From Stenotrophomonas bentonitica (GTDB lineage: Bacteria; Pseudomonadota; Gammaproteobacteria; Xanthomonadales; Xanthomonadaceae), in the NCBI RefSeq assembly GCF_002887735.1, contig NZ_PKQP01000003.1, positions 186,001 to 250,000 of the forward strand: DNA of 64,000 nucleotides, in the 5' to 3' direction. Shown here piece after piece: positions 53,854 through 62,127 of this stretch. A program made the position numbers and the translations under genes. The notes beneath the pieces are model-generated. The model was not told where the DNA came from. It did not search any database and saw nothing but the letters and a program-made list of their open reading frames with translations. The number at the start of each line of letters is the position of its first letter. Position 1 is the first letter of the stretch.

Positions 53854-55065
53854 ATGGATCTGAAGAGCGGTTACCCGTTCTGGGCCGTGCGCAACGGCCT
53901 GATGCATGCGTTTCCACCGCTGGAGAAAGATCTCAACTGCGAGGTGCTGGTGGTCGGCGGCGGCATCAGCGGCGCGCTGATCGCCGACGAGCTGTGCGCG
54001 CACGGGCACGATGTGGCCCTGATCGAACAACGCGACATCGGCTGGGGCAGCACGGCGGCCAGCACCGCGCTGCTGCAGTATGAGATCGACACCCATCTCA
54101 TCGATCTTGCCCAGCGCTATGGCGAAAACGCCGCCGTGCAGGCCTACCAGGCCTGTGCCGAGGCGATCCCGGCCATCTGCGCGGTGGCCGCGCCGTTCCG
54201 CGATGTGGATTGCCATCGCATGGCCAGCCTCTACTACGCGAGCAAGCGTGGGCATCAGGCCGTACTGGCCGAAGAATGCGCGCTGCGTGCCAAGCATGGT
54301 TTCGACGTGCGCTGGCTGGACAGCGACAGCGTCGCGGACGAGTACGGCATCCGCGCGCCGGGGGCGATCCTCAGCGCGCTCGCCGCACGCATCGATCCGT
54401 ACCGGCTGACCTACCGCCTGCTGATGCGGCTGCACAAGCGTGGCTGCGGGGTCTACGACCGCACCGTGCTCGACACGCTCACCCCCACCGCGCGTGGCGT
54501 CACCGCCACCACCCTGGGCGGTGCACGCATCCGGGCCCGGCATGTGGTGCTGGCCACCGGCTATGCCGGACAGCGCTGGTTGAAGCCCTCGGTGGCCCGC
54601 AACCGCAGCAGCTACGCCTTCATCACCGACCCGATCCACCCGGATCTGCTCGGTCCGCTGCGTGAAACGATGGCCTGGGAATCGGCGCGCCCCTACCTCT
54701 ACCTGCGCAGTACCGGCGAAAACCGGCTGCTGATCGGCGGCGAAGACGACGCCATCGATCTCCCGGCGCGGCGCGACCGGCGTGTGGAGAGCAAGACCGG
54801 CAAGCTGCTCAAGAAGACCGCCAAGCTGTTTCCGCACCTGCCGCTGCAGCCGGCCTTCTCCTGGGGCGGCACCTTCGCCGAGACCCACGATGGCCTGCCC
54901 TTCTTCGGTCCACACCCACAGTGGGGGCCGCGGGTGCTGTTCGCGATGGCCTACGGCGGCAACGGCATCACCTACTCCATGATCGGCGCCGGGCTGCTGC
55001 GGTCGCGGATCGAGCGCCGCCGGCATCCGCTGGCCGAGCTGTTCGGATTTGACCGGTTGGGCTGA
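53854..55065 (+). CDS. FAD-dependent amino-acid-oxidase-like oxidoreductase (DAO family)
   Basis: A 403-residue flavoprotein. The FAD fold CEVLVVGGGISGALIADELC (about residues 29-48) has the GxGxxG-like motif, followed by LIEQRDIGWGSTAASTALLQ, a DAO-family signature. The C-terminal substrate/FAD half contains FSWGGTFAETHDGLPFFGPH and MAYGGNGITYSMIGAGLLRS. Relatives oxidise glycine, D-amino acids or methylated amines; the substrate is not determined. It is co-transcribed with the lipocalin (7-base gap), a pairing that might couple a hydrophobic ligand with its oxidation (inference). Confidence 0.88.
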   Translation: MDLKSGYPFWAVRNGLMHAFPPLEKDLNCEVLVVGGGISGALIADELCAHGHDVALIEQRDIGWGSTAASTALLQYEIDTHLIDLAQRYGENAAVQAYQACAEAIPAICAVAAPFRDVDCHRMASLYYASKRGHQAVLAEECALRAKHGFDVRWLDSDSVADEYGIRAPGAILSALAARIDPYRLTYRLLMRLHKRGCGVYDRTVLDTLTPTARGVTATTLGGARIRARHVVLATGYAGQRWLKPSVARNRSSYAFITDPIHPDLLGPLRETMAWESARPYLYLRSTGENRLLIGGEDDAIDLPARRDRRVESKTGKLLKKTAKLFPHLPLQPAFSWGGTFAETHDGLPFFGPHPQWGPRVLFAMAYGGNGITYSMIGAGLLRSRIERRRHPLAELFGFDRLG

Positions 55066-55163
55066 GTTCCCCTTGCAACGCACGCCATGACAGGCATCAT
55101 TCAAACTACGGCTGCTAGCGTCAGCGCTGTCGGCCGTCCCGCCTGTCTGCTCCGGAGCCTCTC

Positions 55164-55670
55164 ATGATCCGCCTGCTTCCCCTGCTGCTGTGCCTGTCCC
55201 TGCCCGGTGTGGCGCTGGCCCAGTCTGCCGCAGGCGCCACCGGGCCGCAGTCCTCGACCGGGCTGGACCTGAGCATCCCGGACGCCCCCCTGCAGTACCT
55301 GAGCGATCAGTCGCTGCGCGGCGATCCGCCGGGCACGTTCTACGGTGACCGCACCGGCCGGCGTTCCACCGACCGGGCCGCCAACGGCATCGCCCACGTG
55401 ACCGATGACAAACTGCGGGTCAACGGCAGCTTCACCACCGGCATCGGCTATTCCGAGAATTACGGCAACAGCCATTACAACGCGGCCGAGCTCAATCTGA
55501 GCAAGAACTACACCACGGACGAGGGCAACACCCGCAACGTCAACGTCAACATCCGGGTGAGCGAAGGCAAGGGCCCGGGCTTCTTCGGCCCGTACGGCTA
55601 TGACAGTTTCGATGGCTACGGCGGCTACGGCCGTGGGCCCGGCTACTGGGATTACCCGGCGCGCTGGTAA
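55164..55670 (+). CDS. Small secreted/periplasmic protein with Gly/Tyr-rich tail
   Basis: A 168-residue protein. The signal peptide MIRLLPLLLCLSLPGVALAQ is cleaved near residue 20. The mature chain is rich in Asn/Thr/Gly in the middle (GSFTTGIGYSENYGNSHYNA, LNLSKNYTTDEGNTRNVNVN), which suggests a beta-strand-rich surface. It ends in a Gly/Tyr/Phe tail (DSFDGYGGYGRGPGYWDY) like some outer-membrane-associated or low-complexity adhesive proteins. No family is recognised. It converges with the PepSY gene at 55749. Confidence 0.7.
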   Translation: MIRLLPLLLCLSLPGVALAQSAAGATGPQSSTGLDLSIPDAPLQYLSDQSLRGDPPGTFYGDRTGRRSTDRAANGIAHVTDDKLRVNGSFTTGIGYSENYGNSHYNAAELNLSKNYTTDEGNTRNVNVNIRVSEGKGPGFFGPYGYDSFDGYGGYGRGPGYWDYPARW

Positions 55671-55748
55671 GCGCTGCAGCGGTGGGGCACTCACGCGTAC
55701 GGCCGGGGCAACCCGGCCGTTCGTGCATCCGTGCGCCGTGACGCGGGA

Positions 55749-56183
55749 TCAGTCCCACCAGCCATCGCGCTTGCTGGCCAGTACGCGGCCATCGTGACCG
55801 CTCATACGCACTTCCACGCGCTGGTTGCGGGCATTGCGTGCATCCAGCGTCCAGGTGGCGCCATCGCGCTCGAGCGACTCGATCTGCGTCAGCCCGGCCT
55901 TGCCGGCCAGCGCCAGGATCTGCCCGGCATCCAGCAGCGCGCGGCCATCGCGCGGGTCGAAGATCTCACCCTTGGTGTCATCGATGATCACTTCATCGAC
56001 GGTGCCGTCCTTGCGGGTCACATCCGCCTCCCACACGCCATCATCGTGCTCCAGTTCGTGCACCTGGGTGTACCCGGCCGCGCTGAGCTTGGCCTGCACC
56101 TGGGCGGCGGACAGGTTGGCGGCGAAGGCCGGGGTGGCGAACAGGGCGGCGGCCAGGGTGGTAGCGGCAATCATCGTCTTCAT
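55749..56183 (-). CDS. Periplasmic PepSY-domain protein (two repeats)
   Basis: A 144-residue exported protein. MKTMIAATTLAAALFATPAF is the signal, cleaved after AFA at about 21. Two PepSY-like modules follow: LSAAQVQAKLSAAGYTQVHE with EHDDGVWEADVTRKDGTVDE, and ALLDAGQILALAGKAGLTQI with ERDGATWTLDARNARNQRVE. PepSY proteins are thought to act as periplasmic modulators of sensor kinases or proteases. It is divergent from a second PepSY gene and the two-component system at 56325-58623, across a 141-base region with a direct repeat at 56261-56280. The start is fixed by the signal peptide. Confidence 0.85.
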   Translation of the reverse strand: MKTMIAATTLAAALFATPAFAANLSAAQVQAKLSAAGYTQVHELEHDDGVWEADVTRKDGTVDEVIIDDTKGEIFDPRDGRALLDAGQILALAGKAGLTQIESLERDGATWTLDARNARNQRVEVRMSGHDGRVLASKRDGWWD

Positions 56184-56260
56184 GGGAATCCTTGAGGGGG
56201 CGCCGGTCCATTCCGGCACCGCCAGTCTGGCCACCACGCCTAACCGGACCATGAGGGGCA

Positions 56261-56280
56261 CTGTTAGATACTGTTTAGAC
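56261..56280 (+). promoter_or_regulatory. PhoP-box-like direct repeat between the PepSY genes
   Basis: CTGTTAGATA is followed at once by CTGTTTAGAC, a direct repeat with 10-base period containing TGTTA/TGTTTA half sites. Tandem (T/G)GTTTA half sites spaced about one helical turn are the target of PhoP/OmpR-family regulators. It lies 45 bases before the plus-strand PepSY-regulator-kinase operon and 78 bases before the divergent PepSY gene, so it could control both. Confidence 0.5.
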
Positions 56281-56324
56281 ATCCCCGGTATACCGGTGGC
56301 CTGCCCTTTGCCCTGCGTGCCCGC

Positions 56325-56624
56325 ATGTCCGCCCTGTCCCTGATGCTGCCCCTGCTGTTGACCCTGGCCCCGCAGGACCCGATGCGGGTGCTCGACGGTG
56401 GCAGCCGCCAGCAGGACAGCGTGCGCCAGGCGGTCCGGCAGGGCCGTTTCGTCCCGCTGGAACAGGTGGTGGCCGATGCACTGCGGCGCTATCCCGGCAA
56501 GCTCATCGAAGTGGAGCTGGATGAGGACACCTACGAGGTCGAGATCCTCGGCCCGGACGGCGTGGTGATGGAGCTGGACTACGATGCGGCCACCGGCCGC
56601 CTGCTGAAAATGGAAAAAGACTGA
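56325..56624 (+). CDS. Small PepSY-domain protein, first gene of a two-component operon
   Basis: A 99-residue protein. A hydrophobic N-terminus (MSALSLMLPLLLTLAPQDP) serves as signal or anchor. The rest is one PepSY module (FVPLEQVVADALRRYPGKLI, EVELDEDTYEVEILGPDGVV, LDYDAATGRLLKMEKD). Its stop overlaps the response-regulator start by 1 base (TGATG), so the three genes are translated together. A sensor-modulating role in the periplasm is likely by analogy with PepSY proteins beside PhoPQ-like systems. Confidence 0.85.
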   Translation: MSALSLMLPLLLTLAPQDPMRVLDGGSRQQDSVRQAVRQGRFVPLEQVVADALRRYPGKLIEVELDEDTYEVEILGPDGVVMELDYDAATGRLLKMEKD

Positions 56625-57286
56625 TGCGCGTGCTGCTTGCCGAAGATGACGCCCTGCTCGCCCGCCGCCTGCAGACGCTGCTGGAAGACGCCGGCTACGT
56701 GGTCATCCATAGTGCGGAGGGCCGGGACGCCGAGTACCAGGGCCAGATCGAAGACATCGCCGCGGCCGTGGTCGATCTGGGCCTGCCGGGCCTGGACGGG
56801 CTGAGCGTGATCGAGCGCTGGCGCCAGGCGGGCCGGGACTTCCCGGTGCTGGTACTGACCGCCCGCGCCCGCTGGCACGACAAACTGGCCGGCTTCGATG
56901 CCGGCGCCGATGATTATCTGACCAAGCCGTTCCAGCCCGAAGAGCTACTGCTGCGCCTGCGCGCCCTGATCCGCCGCAGCGCCGGTCATGCGCATCCGCG
57001 CCTGCAGTGCGGCCCACTGGTGCTGGACGTCAATGCCGGCCGCTTCGAGCTGGACGGTGCGCCGCTGGCGCTCAGCGCGCAGGAACACCGCATCCTCAGT
57101 TACTTCATGCATCACCCCGATACCGTGCTGAGCCGCGCGCGGCTGGGCGAGAACGTCTACGAGGACGGCTTCGATCCGGACTCCAACACGCTGGACGTGC
57201 TGATCGGGCGGATCCGCCGCAAGCTGGGCAGCGCGTTGATCCACACCCACCGCGGGCAGGGCTTCCGCCTCTCGGCGACGCCATGA
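56624..57286 (+). CDS. OmpR/PhoP-family response regulator
   Basis: A 220-residue two-domain regulator. The receiver (1-118) has acidic residues E7/D8/D9, phospho-acceptor D51 in AAVVDLGLPGLDG, T79 and K101. The winged-helix effector (about 125-218) has LSAQEHRILSYFMHHPDTVL and IGRIRRKLGSALIHTHRGQGFRL-type recognition and wing sequences. It resembles PhoP/QseB. It is coupled to the PepSY gene before it (1-base overlap) and the kinase after it (ATGA overlap). The direct repeat at 56261-56280 is a good candidate for its own operator. Confidence 0.94.
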   Translation: MRVLLAEDDALLARRLQTLLEDAGYVVIHSAEGRDAEYQGQIEDIAAAVVDLGLPGLDGLSVIERWRQAGRDFPVLVLTARARWHDKLAGFDAGADDYLTKPFQPEELLLRLRALIRRSAGHAHPRLQCGPLVLDVNAGRFELDGAPLALSAQEHRILSYFMHHPDTVLSRARLGENVYEDGFDPDSNTLDVLIGRIRRKLGSALIHTHRGQGFRLSATP

Positions 57287-58623
57287 CCACCGGCTCGCTG
57301 CGCACCCGCCTGCTGGTGGCCGGTGGCCTGGGCCTGGTACTGGTCTCCGCGCTGGCCACCTGGTGGCTGGGCGCGATGTTCGAGCGCTCGGCACGCACCG
57401 CGATGGACGAGCGCCTGGGCAACGACCTGATCGCGGTGCTGGCACTGGCCGAGAGCGATGCCAACGGGCAGCTGCACTGGCGCGACACCCTGGCCGACGA
57501 GCGCTACCGGCGCGTGTTCTCCGGCGACTACTGGCAGGTGCTGGACGCGCAGGGCCGCCCGCTTGGGCAATCGCGCTCGCTGTGGGATGACGCGCTGGCC
57601 GCCCCGACCGCGCTGCACCCGGGGCCGGCGCAGGCCTTCGATGCCACCGGCCCGTTGAAGCAATCACTGCGCGTGCTGGCCCAGCAGGTGACCCTGCCGC
57701 GCGCCGCCGCACCGGTGATCGTCATGGTCGCCACCGACCGCAGCCAGCTGGATGCCCAGGTTGCCAGTTTCCGGCAGCGCACCGCACTGGCCCTGGCCGT
57801 GCTGATCGCACTGTGGTTCGCCGTACTGGTCACCCAGGTGCATTACGGGCTGCGGCCGCTGGCCGAACTGGGCCGCATCGCCGGACAGGTCCGCAACGGC
57901 GAGAACGTGCGCTTCCCGCAGCAGGGCCTGGTCAAGGAAGTCGCGCCGCTGGCCGGCCAGCTCAATGCGCTGCTCGATCACCACCAGCGCATGGTGGTGC
58001 GCGCCCGCCGCAGCGCCGAAGACCTCGCGCATGCGCTGAAGACACCGCTGACCGTGCTCATCACCGAAGCCGAGGGGGATGGCAGCGACTGGCGCCAGAC
58101 CCTGCGCAGCGAGACCGCGCGCATGCAGGCCAGCATCGATCGTTACCTCGCTGCAGGCCTGGGCGCGGACAGCCAGCAGCGCACGCCGGTGGCGCCGGTG
58201 GTGAGCGCGCTGTGCGGGCTGATGCAGCGCGTACATGCCGCGCGCGGGCTGCGTTTCACGTGCGACAGCGAGGATGCCGCCGTGTTCGCCGGTGCGCGCG
58301 AGGACCTGGAAGAGATGCTCGGCAACCTGCTCGACAATGCCGGCAAGTGGGCCGCGCAGGCGGTGCGGGTGGACGTGGCACGGGACAGCAAGCAGCTACG
58401 CATCACCGTGGCCGATGATGGCCCGGGACTCCCGCCAGCGCAGCTGGAGCGCGTGCTGGAACGCGGCGTGCGGCTGGATGAGCGCGCGTCGGGCAGCGGG
58501 CTGGGATTGTCGATCGTGGCCGACATCGCCGAGAGCTACGGTGGCACGCTGGTCCTGGCCAATGACACGCCGGGGTTGCAGGCGACGGTGACGTTGCCGG
58601 CAGGCGGAGCAGCCACCGGGTAG
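57283..58623 (+). CDS. PhoQ/QseC-like sensor histidine kinase
   Basis: A 446-residue kinase. TM1 spans about 8-30, a periplasmic domain 31-166 includes WRDTLADERYRRVFSGDYWQ, and TM2 spans about 167-186, then a short HAMP-like linker. The phosphoacceptor is H250 in AEDLAHALKTPLTVL, the PhoQ-type H box. The HATPase has EEMLGNLLDNAGKWA, DDGPGLPP and GSGLGLSI. Its TAG stop (58621-58623) is supplied by a SMAG repeat that begins at 58620. Paired with the regulator just upstream; cation or cationic-peptide sensing is possible by analogy but not shown by sequence. Confidence 0.93.
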   Translation: MTTGSLRTRLLVAGGLGLVLVSALATWWLGAMFERSARTAMDERLGNDLIAVLALAESDANGQLHWRDTLADERYRRVFSGDYWQVLDAQGRPLGQSRSLWDDALAAPTALHPGPAQAFDATGPLKQSLRVLAQQVTLPRAAAPVIVMVATDRSQLDAQVASFRQRTALALAVLIALWFAVLVTQVHYGLRPLAELGRIAGQVRNGENVRFPQQGLVKEVAPLAGQLNALLDHHQRMVVRARRSAEDLAHALKTPLTVLITEAEGDGSDWRQTLRSETARMQASIDRYLAAGLGADSQQRTPVAPVVSALCGLMQRVHAARGLRFTCDSEDAAVFAGAREDLEEMLGNLLDNAGKWAAQAVRVDVARDSKQLRITVADDGPGLPPAQLERVLERGVRLDERASGSGLGLSIVADIAESYGGTLVLANDTPGLQATVTLPAGGAATG

Positions 58624-58642
58624 AGCCGACCGTTGGTCGGCT
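58620..58642 (+). repeat. Single SMAG-type repeat containing the kinase stop codon
   Basis: GTAGAGCCGACCGTTGGTCG plus GCT forms a perfect 8-bp palindrome. Its TAG (58621-58623) is the in-frame stop of the sensor kinase. TTTT follows soon after (58645-58648), so it may also act as a weak terminator. Confidence 0.85.
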
Positions 58643-58769
58643 GCTTTTCGCGAACACCCCAACGCGCCCAGGTGCGCGCCAGCTTGCCAGCATTAGAGCA
58701 CCTGCTACGAACACCGGTCGGAGTCGGGCGCGTGGCGACGCGTTCTTCTCCACGGCGCCCCCCTGCCTG

Positions 58770-59087
58770 TCATGCGCGCATCCACCAACAATCAATGGCA
58801 TCCAGCACGATGTGGATGATCAGTCCGATCCCGAACAGGCGCGTCTTCTTCGGTACGCACAGCCCCGCATACACCGCGATCGCCGGGGCGGTGTGCAGTG
58901 GATGGAACCCGATGCTGCAGCGGTTCGGGGCGTAGATCGGATCGGCCAGCAGGTGGTCCAGATCGATGATCCAGCCCAGCAGCATCAGCACCCAGGCGGA
59001 CAGGAAGCGCTTGCGCCAGAACATCCACGCCAGCAGCGCGGGGACGGCCGCATGCAGGAACAGATGAAAGATCGCGCGCGCGCTCAT
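58770..59087 (-). CDS. DUF6122 family membrane protein
   Basis: A 105-residue protein with three or four hydrophobic helices: AIFHLFLHAAVPALLAWMFW, FLSAWVLMLLGWIIDLDHLL and LFGIGLIIHIVLDAIDCWWM. Conserved acidic/His motifs (WIIDLDHLLADPIYAPNRCS, FHPLHT, LDAIDCWW) resemble metal-dependent membrane-hydrolase layouts of the YdjM/LexA-binding type. Function is unknown. ATG 59087 gives the family start MSARAIFHLFLHAAVP. It is downstream of speA on the same strand, 94 bases apart, with a small GC hairpin between. Confidence 0.8.
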   Translation of the reverse strand: MSARAIFHLFLHAAVPALLAWMFWRKRFLSAWVLMLLGWIIDLDHLLADPIYAPNRCSIGFHPLHTAPAIAVYAGLCVPKKTRLFGIGLIIHIVLDAIDCWWMRA

Positions 59088-59181
59088 GCCGGTGTCGGGT
59101 GCCTTGCAAAGACCGCCGGGCAATGCCCGGCGTTACGGACAGCCGGGTGCGGCCCGAAGGCCGTCACCCGTAAACGCTGGC

Positions 59182-61071
59182 TCACGTCAGCGGCTCGTCG
59201 GACAGGTAGGTGTAGCCGGTCAGGCCGGCCTCCAGTGCCTCGGACAGTTCCTGCGCGCGCTCGGGCGAGAGCTTCGCCGCCGCCACGCGCTCGGCATAGC
59301 TCGCCCGCAGATCGGCCAGGCTGTAGCCCACGTAGTCGAGCATCACATCGGTGGTGTCACCGCGGCGCTGCTGGGTAATCGCGTAGCCATCGGCATCGGC
59401 CAGCACTTCCACCGCATCCGTGTCGCCGAACAGATTGTGGATGTCGCCCAGGATTTCCTGGTACGCACCGACCATGAAGAACGCGATGCGGTAGCTTTCG
59501 CCCGACTTCAGCGCATGCAGCGGCAGCGAGGTGTCCAGGCTCTCGTTCTCGACATAGGTTTTCACCATGCCGTCCGAATCGCAGGTCATGTCCGCGATGA
59601 TGCCGCGGCGCTCGGGCTGCTCGTTCAGGCGCTCGATCGGCACGATCGGGAACACCTGGTCGATCGCCCAAGCATCGGGAATCGATTCGAACACGCTGAA
59701 GTTGACGAAGTACTTGTCCACCAGGCGTTCGTTCAACTCGTCCAGCGCCGGGCGATGGCTCTTCTCGTCATAGCTCAGGCGGGCACGCACGGCATGGGCG
59801 ATGGCGTAGAACAGGTCATCGATGCGGGCGCGCTGCGGCAGGTCGATCTGGCCCAGGGCATAGCTGGCAAGGCCTTCGGCATGGAAATGCTGCGCTTCCT
59901 GGAACAGCTCCACCGCCGGGCGCTCGTCGAGCTCGGCGTGGATTTCGCGCAGGTGGCGGATCGCCGCCGGCTCGTCGTCGTGCTGGTCCGGCACGCGCCC
60001 TTCCTGCGCCTCTTCCACTTCGGAAACGTTGGCGATCAGCACCGCGTGGTGCGCAGTCATCGCGCGGCCGCACTCGGTGACGATCCGCGGCGGGGTCAGG
60101 CCGTGTTCTTCGCAGGCATTGGCCAGCGGCTGCACGATGTTGCTGGCGTAGGAGTTCAGGCCGTAGTTGATCGAGCAGAAGCTGCGCGAGCGGGTGCCTT
60201 CGTAATCCACGCCCAGGCCACCGCCGACGTCCACGTGGGTGATCTTCGCGCCCAGGCGCGACAGTTCCACGAAATAGCGGGTGGCTTCGCGCATGCCGTT
60301 GGCGATGTCGCGCACGTTGGAGATCTGCGAGCCCATGTGGAAATGCAGCAGGCTCAGGCAGTCGGCGTATTCGGTATCGCGCAGCGACTTCCACAGGTCC
60401 AGCAGCTGGCGCGGCGAGAGGCCGAACTTGGCCTTGTCGCCGCCGCTGTTCTGCCACTTGCCCGCGCCCAGCGAGGCCAGGCGCATGCGCACGCCGAGGC
60501 CCGGCTTCACGTCCAGCGCCTTGGATTCCTCCAGCACCAGCTTCAGCTCGGAGGGCTTCTCGATGACGATGAAGGTCTGCAGGCCCAGCTTGCGGCCGAT
60601 CAGGGCCAGGCGGATGTACTCGCGGTCCTTGTAGCCGTTGCAGACGATCAGGCCACCCGGGCGCGACAGCGCCAGCACGGCCATCAGCTCGGGCTTGCTG
60701 CCCGCTTCCAGGCCGAAGCCCTCGCCGTGGTGGCTGGCCAGGGTGCCGGCCACGCCGCGGTGCTGGTTGACCTTGATCGGGTACACGGCGGTGTAGCCGC
60801 CCGGGTACTCCCAATCGGCCTGGGCCTGCGCGAACGCGGCCTGCAGCTTGCCCAGGCGCTGGCCCAGGATGTCCGGGAAGCGCACCAGCAGCGGCAGCTT
60901 GGCGCCGGCCTCGCGGGCGGCGTCCACGATCTTGGGCAAGGACACCACCGGGCCGTCCTGGCCAGTCGGTCTCACCACCATGTGTCCTGCCTGATCCACG
61001 TCGAAGTAACCATCCGCCCAATGCGGAATCGAGTAGGTCTTGCGGGCTTGGTCGAGGGACCAATCGGTCAT
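59182..61071 (-). CDS. speA: Biosynthetic arginine decarboxylase
   Basis: A 629-residue PLP enzyme making agmatine from arginine as entry to polyamine synthesis. The PLP lysine region is TAVYPIKVNQHRGVAGTLAS (about residues 95-115), followed by GLEAGSKPELMAVLAL, LHFHMGSQISNVRDIANGMR and THVDVGGGLGVDYEGTRSRS, and the C-terminal IVTECGRAMTAHHAVL and DMTCDSDGMVKTY. ATG 61071 (MTDWSLDQARKTYSIPHWAD) is the family start. It diverges from speE over 192 bases containing an 11-bp inverted repeat. Agmatine-to-putrescine enzymes are not in the window. Confidence 0.96.
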   Translation of the reverse strand: MTDWSLDQARKTYSIPHWADGYFDVDQAGHMVVRPTGQDGPVVSLPKIVDAAREAGAKLPLLVRFPDILGQRLGKLQAAFAQAQADWEYPGGYTAVYPIKVNQHRGVAGTLASHHGEGFGLEAGSKPELMAVLALSRPGGLIVCNGYKDREYIRLALIGRKLGLQTFIVIEKPSELKLVLEESKALDVKPGLGVRMRLASLGAGKWQNSGGDKAKFGLSPRQLLDLWKSLRDTEYADCLSLLHFHMGSQISNVRDIANGMREATRYFVELSRLGAKITHVDVGGGLGVDYEGTRSRSFCSINYGLNSYASNIVQPLANACEEHGLTPPRIVTECGRAMTAHHAVLIANVSEVEEAQEGRVPDQHDDEPAAIRHLREIHAELDERPAVELFQEAQHFHAEGLASYALGQIDLPQRARIDDLFYAIAHAVRARLSYDEKSHRPALDELNERLVDKYFVNFSVFESIPDAWAIDQVFPIVPIERLNEQPERRGIIADMTCDSDGMVKTYVENESLDTSLPLHALKSGESYRIAFFMVGAYQEILGDIHNLFGDTDAVEVLADADGYAITQQRRGDTTDVMLDYVGYSLADLRASYAERVAAAKLSPERAQELSEALEAGLTGYTYLSDEPLT

Positions 61072-61102
61072 TTCAGTGGGCCTGGTTGGTAAAAAAGGGG
61101 GT

Positions 61103-61142
61103 GCATGATAACGCCTATGTGGCGACAGCTCCGTTATCATGC
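61103..61142. promoter_or_regulatory. Inverted repeat in the speA-speE divergent promoter region
   Basis: The 11-base arms GCATGATAACG (61103-61113) and CGTTATCATGC (61132-61142) face outward across 18 bases. Each arm contains TATCAT on the strand leading to its gene, a good -10-like hexamer, so the two promoters are mirror images; clear -35 hexamers are missing. The repeat may also be an operator shared by both genes. Confidence 0.5.
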
Positions 61143-61158
61143 GCGCCCGCGCCCGTGC

Positions 61159-61210
61159 TCAGGCTTGAAACCTGAACGGGCCAACCCGTCCGGACGTGGC
61201 TTGCGCCACG
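61159..61210 (+). other. Structured speE 5' leader: three successive stem-loops
   Basis: TCAGG/CCTGA with a 7-base loop (61159-61175), ACGGG/CCCGT with a CCAA loop (61176-61189), and CGTGGC/GCCACG with a TTGC loop (61195-61210) follow each other almost without gaps in the probable 5' UTR of speE. A leader element is possible, but no known riboswitch class was recognised. Confidence 0.35.
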
Positions 61211-61263
61211 CGGCACCGCCGCCAGCCCGGCTCCACCACCCTTCCGAACAGGACTGCTTCTCC

Positions 61264-62118
61264 ATGACTGACAACAACAACTGGTACATCGAACACTTCG
61301 AGCGCACCGGCTCGGCCATCGGCTACCGCCTGACCGGCAAGCTGGATGAAGTGCAGTCGCCGTTCCAGAAGATCGAGATCTTCGCGACCACCGACTGGGG
61401 CAACCTGATGACCATCGATGGCGCCATCATGTTGACCAGCAAGGACAACTTCTTCTATCACGAGATGATCAGCCACCCGGTGCTGTTCACCCACGCCGCG
61501 CCCAAGCGCGTGGTGATCATCGGCGGCGGCGACTGCGGCACCCTGCGCGAAGTGCTCAAGCACACCGGCGTGGAGAGCGTGACCCAGTGCGACATCGATG
61601 AGCAGGTCACCGTGATGGCCCGCAAGCACTTCCCGGAGCTGTGCGATTCCAATGACGACCCGCGCGCCGAGCTGTTGTTCGACGACGGCGTGGCCTACAT
61701 GGCCAACTGCCCGGCCGGCAGCGTGGATGTGGTGATCGTGGATTCGACCGATCCGGTCGGCCCCGGCGAAGGCCTGTTCAACAAGGCGTTCTACGAGAGC
61801 TGCTTCAAGGCCCTGAAGGACGACGGCATCCTGGTGCAGCAGTCCGAGTCGCCGCTGATGCAGCTGGACCTGATCAACGAAATGCGCACCGAGATGGGCA
61901 AGGCCGGCTTCGGTTCGTTCAAGACCCTGCCGTTCCCGCAGCCGTGCTACCCGACCGGCTGGTGGAGCGTCACCCTGGCCCGCAAGGGCGAGAGCAGCTT
62001 CGACTTCCGCCAGGCCGATTCGGCTGGCAAGGCGTTCGAGACGCTGTACTACACCGCCGCGCTGCACACCGGCGTGCTGGTGACGCCGCCGTTCGTGGCG
62101 GCGGCCCTGAAGGGCTGA
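61264..62118 (+). CDS. speE: Spermidine synthase
   Basis: A 284-residue aminopropyltransferase that transfers the aminopropyl group of decarboxylated SAM (made by SpeD) to putrescine. Conserved: FQKIEIFATTDWGNLMTIDG, HEMISHPVLFTHAAPKRVVI, IIGGGDCGTLREVLKH for decarboxylated SAM binding, and DVVIVDSTDPVGPGEGLF with the catalytic Asp. ATG 61264 gives MTDNNNWYIEHFERTGSAIG. It is divergent from speA, and a strong terminator follows at 62168. Together speA, speD and speE are the three core polyamine genes of the window. Confidence 0.97.
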   Translation: MTDNNNWYIEHFERTGSAIGYRLTGKLDEVQSPFQKIEIFATTDWGNLMTIDGAIMLTSKDNFFYHEMISHPVLFTHAAPKRVVIIGGGDCGTLREVLKHTGVESVTQCDIDEQVTVMARKHFPELCDSNDDPRAELLFDDGVAYMANCPAGSVDVVIVDSTDPVGPGEGLFNKAFYESCFKALKDDGILVQQSESPLMQLDLINEMRTEMGKAGFGSFKTLPFPQPCYPTGWWSVTLARKGESSFDFRQADSAGKAFETLYYTAALHTGVLVTPPFVAAALKG

Positions 62119-62127
62119 TCGAAGGCG

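Noticed and set aside
59105..59135. A further SMAG repeat (CCGCCGGGCAATGCCCGGCG)
   Set aside because: It is a GC hairpin but lacks the GTAG head and the family's stem sequence.
61159..61210. A SAM or SAH riboswitch in the speE leader
   Set aside because: Three simple hairpins are present, but none of the conserved core sequences of those classes could be recognised.
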